From: Solobacterium sp.
GTDB lineage: Bacteria > Bacillota_I > Bacilli_A > Erysipelotrichales > Erysipelotrichaceae
Assembly: GCA_017536845.1 (NCBI GenBank)
Contig: JAFWCP010000477.1
Span: 1-9,933, forward strand
DNA length: 9,933 bases
Direction of reading: 5' to 3'
In this document: one piece after another, positions 1 to 6,105 of the stretch
How positions within the stretch are numbered: position 1 is the first letter of the stretch
Layout of the letters: the number at the start of each line of letters is the position of its first letter
Notes under the pieces: model-generated
What the model saw: only the letters and a program-made list of their open reading frames with translations
Told to the model about the DNA's origin: nothing
Databases searched by the model: none
Translations under genes and position numbers: made by a program

Positions 1-119
1 ATGAGTACGACGTCTATGAAACTGCCGAAGGCGGCGGCTATACCTGGTACCGCATCGGCGATGACCAGTGGGTCGTATCCAATTACGCAAACTACACCGA
101 AGCCCAGCCTGGTGAATAG
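1..119 (+). CDS. C-terminal end of SH3-like domain protein (partial)
   Basis: This is the last 38 codons of a gene that begins before the window; the reading phase starts at base 3 and the stop is TAG at 117-119. The peptide has the pattern YDVYETAEGGGYTWYRIGDD followed by QWVVSNYANY, an alternating aromatic/Gly pattern. This resembles the last strands of bacterial SH3-like (SH3b) repeats, where a 'GYTWYRIG..QWV' ending is common in cell-wall hydrolases and secreted surface proteins of Firmicutes. A secreted or wall-associated protein is therefore likely, but the enzymatic part lies outside the window and cannot be named. The other open frame here, starting at base 1, reads straight through the terminator hairpin and has no protein-like features. 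The gene converges with the flavoprotein operon and shares the hairpin at 174-214 with it. Confidence 0.6.
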   Translation, partial: EYDVYETAEGGGYTWYRIGDDQWVVSNYANYTEAQPGE

Positions 120-173
120 CAGATCCCGGAAAGATCAAACGGGCTTCAGCCTGACTGAAATCAGAGATCAGAA

Positions 174-214
174 AAAACGGATTGCTGCAATACTGCAGCA
201 GTCCGTTTTCTTTT
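174..214. terminator. Bidirectional intrinsic terminator
   Basis: A 16-bp stem (174-189 paired with 194-209) has one G-T wobble and a 4-base loop (ATAC). On the + strand it is followed by TTTTCTTTT, and on the - strand by a run of six T. It lies 54 bases after the + strand stop at 119 and 44 bases after the - strand stop at 259, so it can end transcription of both convergent units. The remaining bases of the 120-258 gap show no further feature. Confidence 0.85.
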
Positions 215-258
215 GCCGGATGCATTTTTGATATCAGCCTTCACCAGCATGGGAAAGG

Positions 259-999
259 TTACGATTCCTGTTTCCTTGCCAGCCAGCCGCGGAAGATGCC
301 GCCCTCCAGCACCGAGGTGATGATGAAGAAAATGTCCGCAAACACGATAAAAACAAACGAAGGAATCGGGATACGGGTGTACTTCTTCCCGAAATATGTT
401 CCCTTCCTGACCGCATGGCCCATACCGCCAAGGTAAAACAGCACGCCCAGATTGAAATACAGCAGCAGGGCTGCATTTTCCGCAAAGCTGAGCCAGGCCG
501 CCGGGTGGAAGAAGCTGCCGGTGTTCACCACGCTCAGTACGGTGTTCAATACCAGCAGGGCGATATCCACGATGAAAAGAATACGTGTCACATTCAGCAT
601 GACACCGCCGCCGATCCCGACCCCGCCGCCGTAGACAAGGCCGGCACGCGTGCAGAAAAGTTCAAAGACCTGCATCAGCGGCTCGTTCTGCCTGCCTTCG
701 ATGAAGCCCTTGTTGGCGATGCAGTAAACGCTGAGCTTCACACCGTTTTTCCGGCAGAAGCTTTCCATTTCCGTCATGAAGCGGAGAACGTGCGAGGGAA
801 CGCCGTCTACATAAAGCGGCAGGCCGAACACCACCGCCTGCGCGTCCCGCAGCGTTTCCAGAATACGGGCGGTATCCGCGGGTGACCGCAGATTTTCCTT
901 CACCTTTTCCCCGCCGACAGACAGACGCTGCAGGAAGAGGAAATAGGCGGAAGCGCAGAAGCGCTTCTTAGGAGAGCAGTTGATGAATACGGTTTTCAT
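259..999 (-). CDS. Flavodoxin-like oxidoreductase domain fused to membrane segments
   Basis: The 246-residue protein starts with a flavodoxin-like fold. Strand 1 (VFINCSP) leads into a phosphate-loop-like segment SPKKRFCASAY (residues 9-19), and a second nucleotide-contact region reads GLPLYVDGVPSHVLRFM (59-75). Next come the family-typical stretches IANKGFIEGRQNEPLMQVF (94-112) and GGGVGIGGGVM (124-134). From about residue 139 the chain becomes hydrophobic, with probable membrane segments at about 139-159, 168-192 and 213-231, so the flavin domain is tethered to the membrane. By family it is probably an NAD(P)H- or ferredoxin-linked FMN oxidoreductase; its substrate is unknown. Its ATG overlaps the stop of the upstream flavoprotein (ATGA), and a GGAGG site lies just upstream inside that gene, so translational coupling is likely. 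It is the last gene of the operon, ending at the bidirectional terminator. Confidence 0.8.
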   Translation of the reverse strand: MKTVFINCSPKKRFCASAYFLFLQRLSVGGEKVKENLRSPADTARILETLRDAQAVVFGLPLYVDGVPSHVLRFMTEMESFCRKNGVKLSVYCIANKGFIEGRQNEPLMQVFELFCTRAGLVYGGGVGIGGGVMLNVTRILFIVDIALLVLNTVLSVVNTGSFFHPAAWLSFAENAALLLYFNLGVLFYLGGMGHAVRKGTYFGKKYTRIPIPSFVFIVFADIFFIITSVLEGGIFRGWLARKQES

Positions 1000-1484
1000 A
1001 ATACCGCCTCCAGTCCTGCCATGTCGTTGAGAAAAATGACCTGGGAATGCGCATAGCCGTCGTTGAGCGCGTTCCGCTCAGCCATATAGCGGAAGGTGTC
1101 CTTTTCCGCTTCGCTTGTTTCGCCGTAAACAACCACTTTCCAGAGGTCATGTTTTCCATAGCGCAGCGTATGGTGCATCTGGCCGCCGCGGTAGGTGCTG
1201 AAAGGTGTGGAGGTTCCGATGGACCGGTCCAGAATATTCTTGACGGCGGCGCTGTAGGAGCCATACAGGTTCTTTGTAACAATCACAAGATCGTCCGCCT
1301 GGCCGACCACGCGGCAGACCTGGTGCAGTTTGTCCTTCATGAAGCACTCCGCCGGATGTTTCGTCCAGCAGCCAAAGCAGCCCCGGCAGGGCGCGTATTT
1401 TCCATCCGCGGCAATTGCGCGGTCACATTTTCCTTCGATCAGCGTTTCATACGCGGGTCCAAGATCATGGATGATGACTTTCAT
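996..1484 (-). CDS. Small Cys-rich flavodoxin family protein
   Basis: The 162-residue protein belongs to the NADPH-dependent FMN reductase/flavodoxin group. A cysteine cluster PCRGCFGCW (C33, C36, C39) followed by C47 (AECFMKD) matches the CxxCxxCW...C signature seen in iron-sulfur or redox-active flavoproteins. ADDLVIVTKNLYGSYSAAVK and the following NILDRS (63-88) correspond to the core strand and helix that contact the flavin. At 162 residues it is shorter than typical members (about 180-200), and the usual N-terminal S-P-R phosphate loop with its first helix is almost absent: strand 1 (KVIIHDL) runs straight on to the region before the cysteines. The start is supported by a GGGAGG site at 1490-1495, placed in the last codons of the regulator gene, whose TAA directly abuts this ATG. 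The substrate is unknown; a redox role is inferred from the family only. Confidence 0.82.
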   Translation of the reverse strand: MKVIIHDLGPAYETLIEGKCDRAIAADGKYAPCRGCFGCWTKHPAECFMKDKLHQVCRVVGQADDLVIVTKNLYGSYSAAVKNILDRSIGTSTPFSTYRGGQMHHTLRYGKHDLWKVVVYGETSEAEKDTFRYMAERNALNDGYAHSQVIFLNDMAGLEAVL

Positions 1485-2051
1485 TTATTCCTCCCGGGCG
1501 GCGGCAAGCACTGCGCCGTTCCATACACGTTCGAGCTGTTCTGCAATCAGCGTTTCGTCGAATTCGAGATGTCCGTTTGCGATCAGGCTTGCGCAGCCGT
1601 GGGCAAACAGGGCCACCGTGATGAATACGTTTCTGGTCTTTGCCATGCTGAAACAGGCTGCTTCCTGCATGGCTGCCAGCACCGGTGCCAGCCCTTCGGA
1701 ATCCATCATTTCCAGCAGGTTCTTCTGGCCGCCATAGCCGGACTGGAACAGGAAGCGGAAAAGCTGCGGTTCCACAACGGCAAAGCGGATATAGTTTAAG
1801 CCGATGCCCAGGATCGGATCCTGCTCAGGCGGCGTGTTCAGCAGATATTCTGAATGCAGCTGGTCAATCTTACTGAAGGCAGCCTTCTTCAGGCTGTCGA
1901 TTGTTGAAAAATGATACATCACCGGCTGCGTAGAGCAGTGCAGCCGTTCGGAAACCGTCCGGGCACTGATGCTTTCAAACCCGTTCTGACGGGTGACCTC
2001 AACGGCAGCATTGATGATGGCCTCCTTCTGGATTCTTGGTTTTGGCGGCAT
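1485..2051 (-). CDS. TetR/AcrR family transcriptional regulator
   Basis: The 188-residue protein begins MPPKPRIQKEAIINAA. The N-terminal DNA-binding domain covers about residues 7-55: helix 1 AIINAAVEVTRQNGF, then the helix-turn-helix ISARTVSERLHCSTQPVMYH, then the family hallmark YHFSTIDSLKKAAF (46-59). The remainder (about 75-188) is a helical ligand-binding and dimerisation domain with ALFAHGCASLIANGHLEF at 147-164. I chose the start at 2051 because a perfect AAGGAGGT (2058-2065) sits 6 bases upstream. A longer in-frame extension to 2177 would run through the promoter, the operator-like dyad and the terminator of the next gene, and is not credible. It is the first gene of the flavoprotein operon and probably represses it, and itself, through the dyad at 2068-2101. 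The inducer is unknown. Confidence 0.9.
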   Translation of the reverse strand: MPPKPRIQKEAIINAAVEVTRQNGFESISARTVSERLHCSTQPVMYHFSTIDSLKKAAFSKIDQLHSEYLLNTPPEQDPILGIGLNYIRFAVVEPQLFRFLFQSGYGGQKNLLEMMDSEGLAPVLAAMQEAACFSMAKTRNVFITVALFAHGCASLIANGHLEFDETLIAEQLERVWNGAVLAAAREE

Positions 2052-2057
2052 ATACGT

Positions 2058-2065
2058 ACCTCCTT
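2058..2065 (-). promoter_or_regulatory. Ribosome binding site deciding the tetR start
   Basis: A perfect AAGGAGGT lies six bases before the ATG at 2051. It fixes the start of the regulator against the 42-codon-longer open frame. Confidence 0.85.
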
Positions 2066-2067
2066 CT

Positions 2068-2101
2068 ATTATAATCAGCGTTATATAACAATAATTATAA
2101 T
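2068..2101 (-). promoter_or_regulatory. Probable TetR operator (34-bp dyad)
   Basis: The element has an outer inverted repeat ATTATAAT (2068-2075 and 2094-2101) around a self-palindromic core GTTATATAAC (2080-2089). Equal 4-base spacers separate core and arms, so all three blocks share one centre of symmetry (between 2084 and 2085). It overlaps the proposed -10 box and start site of the tetR operon, the classic position for autorepression. That the binder is the adjacent TetR protein is inferred from position. Confidence 0.65.
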
Positions 2102-2126
2102 ACACTGATACACTTCTGCCTGTCAA
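2097..2126 (-). promoter_or_regulatory. Sigma-A-type promoter of the tetR-flavoprotein operon
   Basis: A perfect -35 TTGACA (2121-2126) is followed after 18 bases by TATTAT (2097-2102), a 5/6 match to the -10 consensus. Transcription would start near 2090, inside the 34-bp dyad, leaving a leader of about 40 bases before the ATG at 2051. A second -10-like TATAAT two to three bases downstream gives a less suitable spacing of 21. Confidence 0.65.
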
Positions 2127-2150
2127 CAGGGTGCTGATCGGACAACGCAT

Positions 2151-2173
2151 AAAAAGACTCCCGCAGGAGTCTT
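2151..2173 (-). terminator. Intrinsic terminator of the SNF2 helicase gene
   Basis: On the - strand AAGACTCC and GGAGTCTT form a perfect 8-bp stem around a 4-base loop, followed by a run of five T. It begins 6 bases after the helicase stop codon at 2180 and ends 25 bases before the -35 box of the tetR operon, so it isolates the two units. Confidence 0.8.
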
Positions 2174-2179
2174 GCATGA

Positions 2180-5100
2180 TCAGGAGAACAGGGCCAGCAG
2201 TTCTTCCCGGGAAAGCGACATGAGCGATTCGCCCTTACCTTCCAGGATGGCATCTGCCAGGTCGCGCTTGGCTTCCTGCAGTTCCATGATCTTTTCTTCA
2301 ATCGTATCCTTGGCGATCATCTTGTACACCGTCACCTTCCTTGTCTGGCCGATGCGGTGGGCACGGTCGGTGGCCTGGTTCATGGCGGCGATGTTCCACC
2401 ATGGATCATAGTGGATGACAACGTCGGCGCCGGTCAGGTTGAGGCCCGTGCCGCCGGCCTTCAGCGAGACCAGGAAGACCGGGACATCACCCTCGTTGAA
2501 CTGATGGACCAGCGAGACCCTTCTGTCCTTGGGGGTGGAGCCGGTGATCTTGTAATATTCAATGCCCTTTTCCTGCAGGTCTTTTTCCAGCAGTTCCAGC
2601 ATCGTGACAAACTGGGAGAACAGCAGGATGCGGTGGCCGCCGTCGATGGCGCTTTCAATCAGTTCCAGGCAGGCTTCCCGCTTGGCCGATTCGCCTTTAT
2701 AGTTTTCCAGCACGAGCGAAGGGTCGCAGCAGATCTGCCGGATCCTTGTCATTTCCGCAAACACCTTGATGCGGTCCTGGGGATTGTTGGAAATCTCGTT
2801 GATGACCTGGCGCATATGCACGACCTGGCCATCGTAGATCTTCTGCTGCTCGCCGGCAAAACGGGCATAACGCACTTCTTCCAGCTTTTCCGGCAGGTCT
2901 TTCAGGACATCTTCCTTTTTGCGGCGCAGGATGAACGGGGAAACCATCTTCTTGAGCTTCGCAGTGACCTGCTCATCTTTGTTTCTGGCAATCGGCGTTT
3001 CATAATTGCGGACGAAATCGTCCGAGCTGTACAGGAAGCCGGGCATCAGGTAATCGAAGATGGACCACAGCTCCGACAGCCTGTTTTCAATCGGCGTGCC
3101 GGTCAAAGCATAGCGGTGGGCGGCATGGATCAGCTTGACCGCCTTGGCCGCAGATGTCTTCTGGTTCTTGATGAACTGGGCTTCATCCAGCACGCAGGTA
3201 TGGAACTGGATGTTTTCGTAATGCTCGATATCCCGCTTGAGCAGGTCGTAGGATGTGACATAGACATCATATTCCCCGCTGCTGACTTCCTGCAGCTGCT
3301 TCCGCCTGGCGGCCGCGCCGGAGGCCAATGGGCATACCTTCAGCGAAGGGCCGAAACGGCTGAACTCTTCCTTCCAGTTGAAGACCAGCGAAGCCGGACA
3401 GACAATCAGGGAAGGCTCCTTGTTGCCGTCATCCTTTGCCTTGACCAGCAGGGCAATGGTCTGCAGGGTCTTGCCCAGGCCCATCTCATCGGCCAGGATG
3501 CCGCCGAAGCCGGAATCCTGCAGGGTGGAAAGCCACTTGAAGCCATAGGCCTGGTAAGGCCTTAACGTATCTTCCAGGGAGGAAGGCAGGTCATAATCAG
3601 AATCGCCGATGGTCTTGAAGTTCTTGACCAGGGTGCGGTACGTCCGGTCGCGGGAAGCGGCCAGGCCGTTATGTTCCTCCATCATGCGGTCGATGTACAG
3701 GGCCCTGTACATGGGCAGGTGGATCTTCTTCTTGATCGCGTCTATCGGTTCCAGCGACAGGCTGTTCATCAGGTCCCTGACTTCTTCCAGCTGGCTGCTG
3801 TTTTCCAGATCCACATACTCACCGGAATTCAGCCGGTGGTATTTCTTTTTGCGGATATAGCTGTTCAGGATATCGATGAGCTCGGAGTCGCTGAGTTCCT
3901 TCGAGGTCACGGATAGATCCAGCAGGTTGTTTTTCACGGCAACGCCGACCTGGATCAGCGGGGCCGGACGGACCCGGGTGACCCGGAAGGCGTTGGTGCC
4001 GGACACCATGCCGAACTTTTCCAGCCAGCCGATGCCGTTTTTCATAAACGCAAACAGCTCATCATCATCCATGGCCTTCATGAAGACCTGGTTTTCAGCA
4101 TCCTCCGTCGGCAGATACACCCGGACAGCATTGACAATGCTTGACTCGGTTTCCGTATCCCGGTAGGCATCAGGCGTGGACTGCAGGATATTGTAGGCCT
4201 TGTCTTCATAGGACACCATGGTCCGGCAGCTGACAACGCCTTCATTGTAGTCAAGAAAGAAACGGAAGACCGGCTGCGGAGGCAAGTACTGCTCCGCTTC
4301 CTCGGCACAATGGTCGTCAAGGTCGACAATCGGGTTCTCCAGCAGGCTCGGCAGGATGCGGTAGTAGAACGAACTCAGCCGGTTCAGGCCGACCTGGAAG
4401 CGGAAATATCCCGAGGCATCCGCCACCGTCCGGAACGGACGGAAGGTCTTTTCCTCTTCATAGGTCAGCCGGCTTAAGCCGTCTTTGTTCAGCAGGTATC
4501 TTCCCGAAGCACCGCTGATGACAACCGGCACGATGCCGGTGACCGCCACGCCGGCAAACCTGCCGCGGGCGTCGCTGAGCCGGTCAGCTGTCAGTTTGAA
4601 ATGCACGGGCCGATGGCCGATGGCAATTTCGGTTTCCTTGATGTCGTTGCTTTTATCGGTATAGTCAAGGGTTTTCCCTTCCATCGTATCGTAGAAGTTG
4701 TCCAGCATGGAGCCGCCAAGTGTCTGCGCGTAGGGCAGGGACATGGAATTGTAGCCATAGCGGGATGTATTCAGCTTGTCGTTGACGGCATCGATTTCCG
4801 CCAGACGCCTTTCGACATATTCCAGGGCCGGCAGGGATTCATCGGTAAATGTGCCTTTGGCAAAATCCGCCGATGCCGTTCTGGACAGTTCATATTTTCC
4901 TTCCGCATGCACTGCCCGCATCATGTCATCCAGATTCCGGATGACAAACAGCCGTTTGCCGACTTCCCCAAGACGGAAGGTCAGCTTGGCTTCGCCGTCC
5001 TCAATGACGATCCGGGGCTTGAACCGGTACATCTTCGGTTTGTCGGATACCGCCGCCATGGCCGCCGCCGCAGCATCCTGTTCAGACTGCTTCAGGTTGG

Positions 5101-6013
5101 TGAAAAACAGTTCGGCCGCCTTGTCGGTCTGGTCGGTTTCCACATTCAGCGCATTCACCTTTTCAATCAGCGCCGCCAGTGCCGCCAGGCCGAATTCATC
5201 CACCATGCTGTCAGCCGGAGAAGCAAATTCGACTGAGGATTCCCCATAGCCAAAGCCTGCCCCGACCCTTAAGCTGATGTCGGAATAAAGATAAAGCAGC
5301 CGGTCCGGCGTAGCCTCCAGTTCCACCCTTGCGGATGCCGATTCGCCGGTAAAGTACAGCTTGCCGGAAATCGTGTGTTCGCCGCGGATGATGGTTTCCT
5401 GCAGTTCGGAACGATAGCCTTTTTCCACATTCTTATACTGTTCCGCATAGTATTCCGTTGTCTGAAGCCCTTTGAGGATCCTGTCCAGGTCATAGGCGAC
5501 AAAGGAACTTGACCTGACATTGTCCTGCAGCAGTTCAGCCACCGGGATTGTCTTGTTATGTTCGCGGATGCCGTACAGGCGCTGCAGCCGCAGCACCTTG
5601 GCATGCCAGTCATACAGACGGCGGCGATAGCCGTACTGCGATTCCTGCAGGATGATCGGCCCGTTTTCCTCTTCCATTTTCAGCATCAGCACGGCCTGGT
5701 GCACGCAGACGCTGGTGTTCCAGTACGACCTTCTCCCCTCCGGGCAGCTGCAGCGGAAACGGTACATTTCCAGCTTGTCGCCGATGGTATCGGGAATGTC
5801 ATTCAGGCTGACCTGATATGTGGTGTTCGACTTTGGGGAAGCAAGCATGGTAATCCGGTAATCCCGGCCCGGCCGGTATTCCGAATCGATCACAAGGCCC
5901 AGCATTCCCTGTGCCTTTTTCAGCATTTCCGGTTTGAAATGTTTCCGCCAGTCATAGACTTCCGTCAGCCTTTCCGGTTTTACGGAAAGATCGGTTTTTT
6001 TCCTTTCAGCCAT
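2180..6013 (-). CDS. SWIM zinc-finger SNF2-family DNA helicase/ATPase
   Basis: The 1277-residue protein is a superfamily 2 DNA translocase of the bacterial SNF2 type. A SWIM zinc finger of form CxC-x12-CxH lies near the N-terminus (C88, C90, C103, H105). A long central region (roughly 400-790) fits the bacterial SNF2-associated domain. The ATPase core is complete: LRPYQAYGFKWL, motif I DEMGLGKT (842-849, Lys848), motif Ia VCPASLVFNW, motif II DEAQ (943-946), motif III LTGTPIENR (about 970), motif IV ILLFSQF, motif V GGTGLNLTGAD (about 1187-1197) and motif VI DRAHRIGQ (1216-1223). No catalytic motif is missing, so it should be active. The start at 6013 has GGAGGT just upstream. It resembles the YwqA-like helicases of Firmicutes; these are thought to act in DNA or nucleoid transactions, but the exact role is not established. 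It stands alone between two terminators with no nuclease or methylase partner beside it. Confidence 0.93.
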   Translation of the reverse strand: MAERKKTDLSVKPERLTEVYDWRKHFKPEMLKKAQGMLGLVIDSEYRPGRDYRITMLASPKSNTTYQVSLNDIPDTIGDKLEMYRFRCSCPEGRRSYWNTSVCVHQAVLMLKMEEENGPIILQESQYGYRRRLYDWHAKVLRLQRLYGIREHNKTIPVAELLQDNVRSSSFVAYDLDRILKGLQTTEYYAEQYKNVEKGYRSELQETIIRGEHTISGKLYFTGESASARVELEATPDRLLYLYSDISLRVGAGFGYGESSVEFASPADSMVDEFGLAALAALIEKVNALNVETDQTDKAAELFFTNLKQSEQDAAAAAMAAVSDKPKMYRFKPRIVIEDGEAKLTFRLGEVGKRLFVIRNLDDMMRAVHAEGKYELSRTASADFAKGTFTDESLPALEYVERRLAEIDAVNDKLNTSRYGYNSMSLPYAQTLGGSMLDNFYDTMEGKTLDYTDKSNDIKETEIAIGHRPVHFKLTADRLSDARGRFAGVAVTGIVPVVISGASGRYLLNKDGLSRLTYEEEKTFRPFRTVADASGYFRFQVGLNRLSSFYYRILPSLLENPIVDLDDHCAEEAEQYLPPQPVFRFFLDYNEGVVSCRTMVSYEDKAYNILQSTPDAYRDTETESSIVNAVRVYLPTEDAENQVFMKAMDDDELFAFMKNGIGWLEKFGMVSGTNAFRVTRVRPAPLIQVGVAVKNNLLDLSVTSKELSDSELIDILNSYIRKKKYHRLNSGEYVDLENSSQLEEVRDLMNSLSLEPIDAIKKKIHLPMYRALYIDRMMEEHNGLAASRDRTYRTLVKNFKTIGDSDYDLPSSLEDTLRPYQAYGFKWLSTLQDSGFGGILADEMGLGKTLQTIALLVKAKDDGNKEPSLIVCPASLVFNWKEEFSRFGPSLKVCPLASGAAARRKQLQEVSSGEYDVYVTSYDLLKRDIEHYENIQFHTCVLDEAQFIKNQKTSAAKAVKLIHAAHRYALTGTPIENRLSELWSIFDYLMPGFLYSSDDFVRNYETPIARNKDEQVTAKLKKMVSPFILRRKKEDVLKDLPEKLEEVRYARFAGEQQKIYDGQVVHMRQVINEISNNPQDRIKVFAEMTRIRQICCDPSLVLENYKGESAKREACLELIESAIDGGHRILLFSQFVTMLELLEKDLQEKGIEYYKITGSTPKDRRVSLVHQFNEGDVPVFLVSLKAGGTGLNLTGADVVIHYDPWWNIAAMNQATDRAHRIGQTRKVTVYKMIAKDTIEEKIMELQEAKRDLADAILEGKGESLMSLSREELLALFS

Positions 6014-6037
6014 AAGAGACCTCCGTACATGCAGAAA

Positions 6038-6066
6038 ATTCTATCATACGGTACAGGGTTTGAAAA
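6038..6066 (-). promoter_or_regulatory. Candidate promoter of the SNF2 helicase gene
   Basis: TAGAAT (6038-6043) is preceded by TGA, giving an extended -10 of the TGn type. A weak -35 TTTTCA (6061-6066) lies 17 bases further upstream. The -35 box coincides with the T tract of the purL terminator. A start near 6031 would give a short leader of about 18 bases that includes the GGAGGT ribosome site. Confidence 0.4.
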
Positions 6067-6093
6067 CAGCCCCCCGCGGATACGGGAGGCTGT
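6062..6093 (-). terminator. Intrinsic terminator after purL
   Basis: An 11-bp, very GC-rich stem with one G-T wobble (6083-6093 with 6066-6076) and a 6-base loop is followed on the - strand by a tail of four T including the last stem base. It begins 12 bases after the purL stop and marks the end of the purine operon. Confidence 0.75.
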
Positions 6094-6105
6094 CATGAAA
6101 GCATA

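Noticed and set aside
1..231. 76-codon + strand open frame from base 1
   Set aside because: It reads through the terminator hairpin and lacks protein-like patterns; the frame starting at base 3 gives an SH3-like ending and stops at 119.
415..885. 156-codon + strand open frame opposite the membrane flavoprotein
   Set aside because: High His/Gln/Ala composition of a shadow frame; the - strand gene has clear family motifs, a ribosome site and coupling to its neighbour.
1047..1799. 250-codon + strand open frame spanning the small flavoprotein and tetR
   Set aside because: Crosses two well-supported - strand genes and their junction; no domain pattern.
2052..2177. N-terminal extension of the TetR protein by 42 codons
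   Set aside because: It would run through the promoter, the dyad and the helicase terminator, and the internal ATG at 2051 has a perfect ribosome site and the normal TetR N-terminus.
2357..3565. 402-codon + strand open frame inside the helicase gene
   Set aside because: Its codons are exactly in register with the reverse complement of the helicase codons, so it stays open merely because the real gene avoids TTA, CTA and TCA codons. The translation shows no family motifs and the helicase on the other strand is unambiguous.
2180..6013. SNF2 helicase as part of a DISARM-like or other phage defence system
   Set aside because: No methylase, phospholipase-like or nuclease gene lies beside it within the window, and terminators isolate it on the 3' side and from purL on the 5' side.
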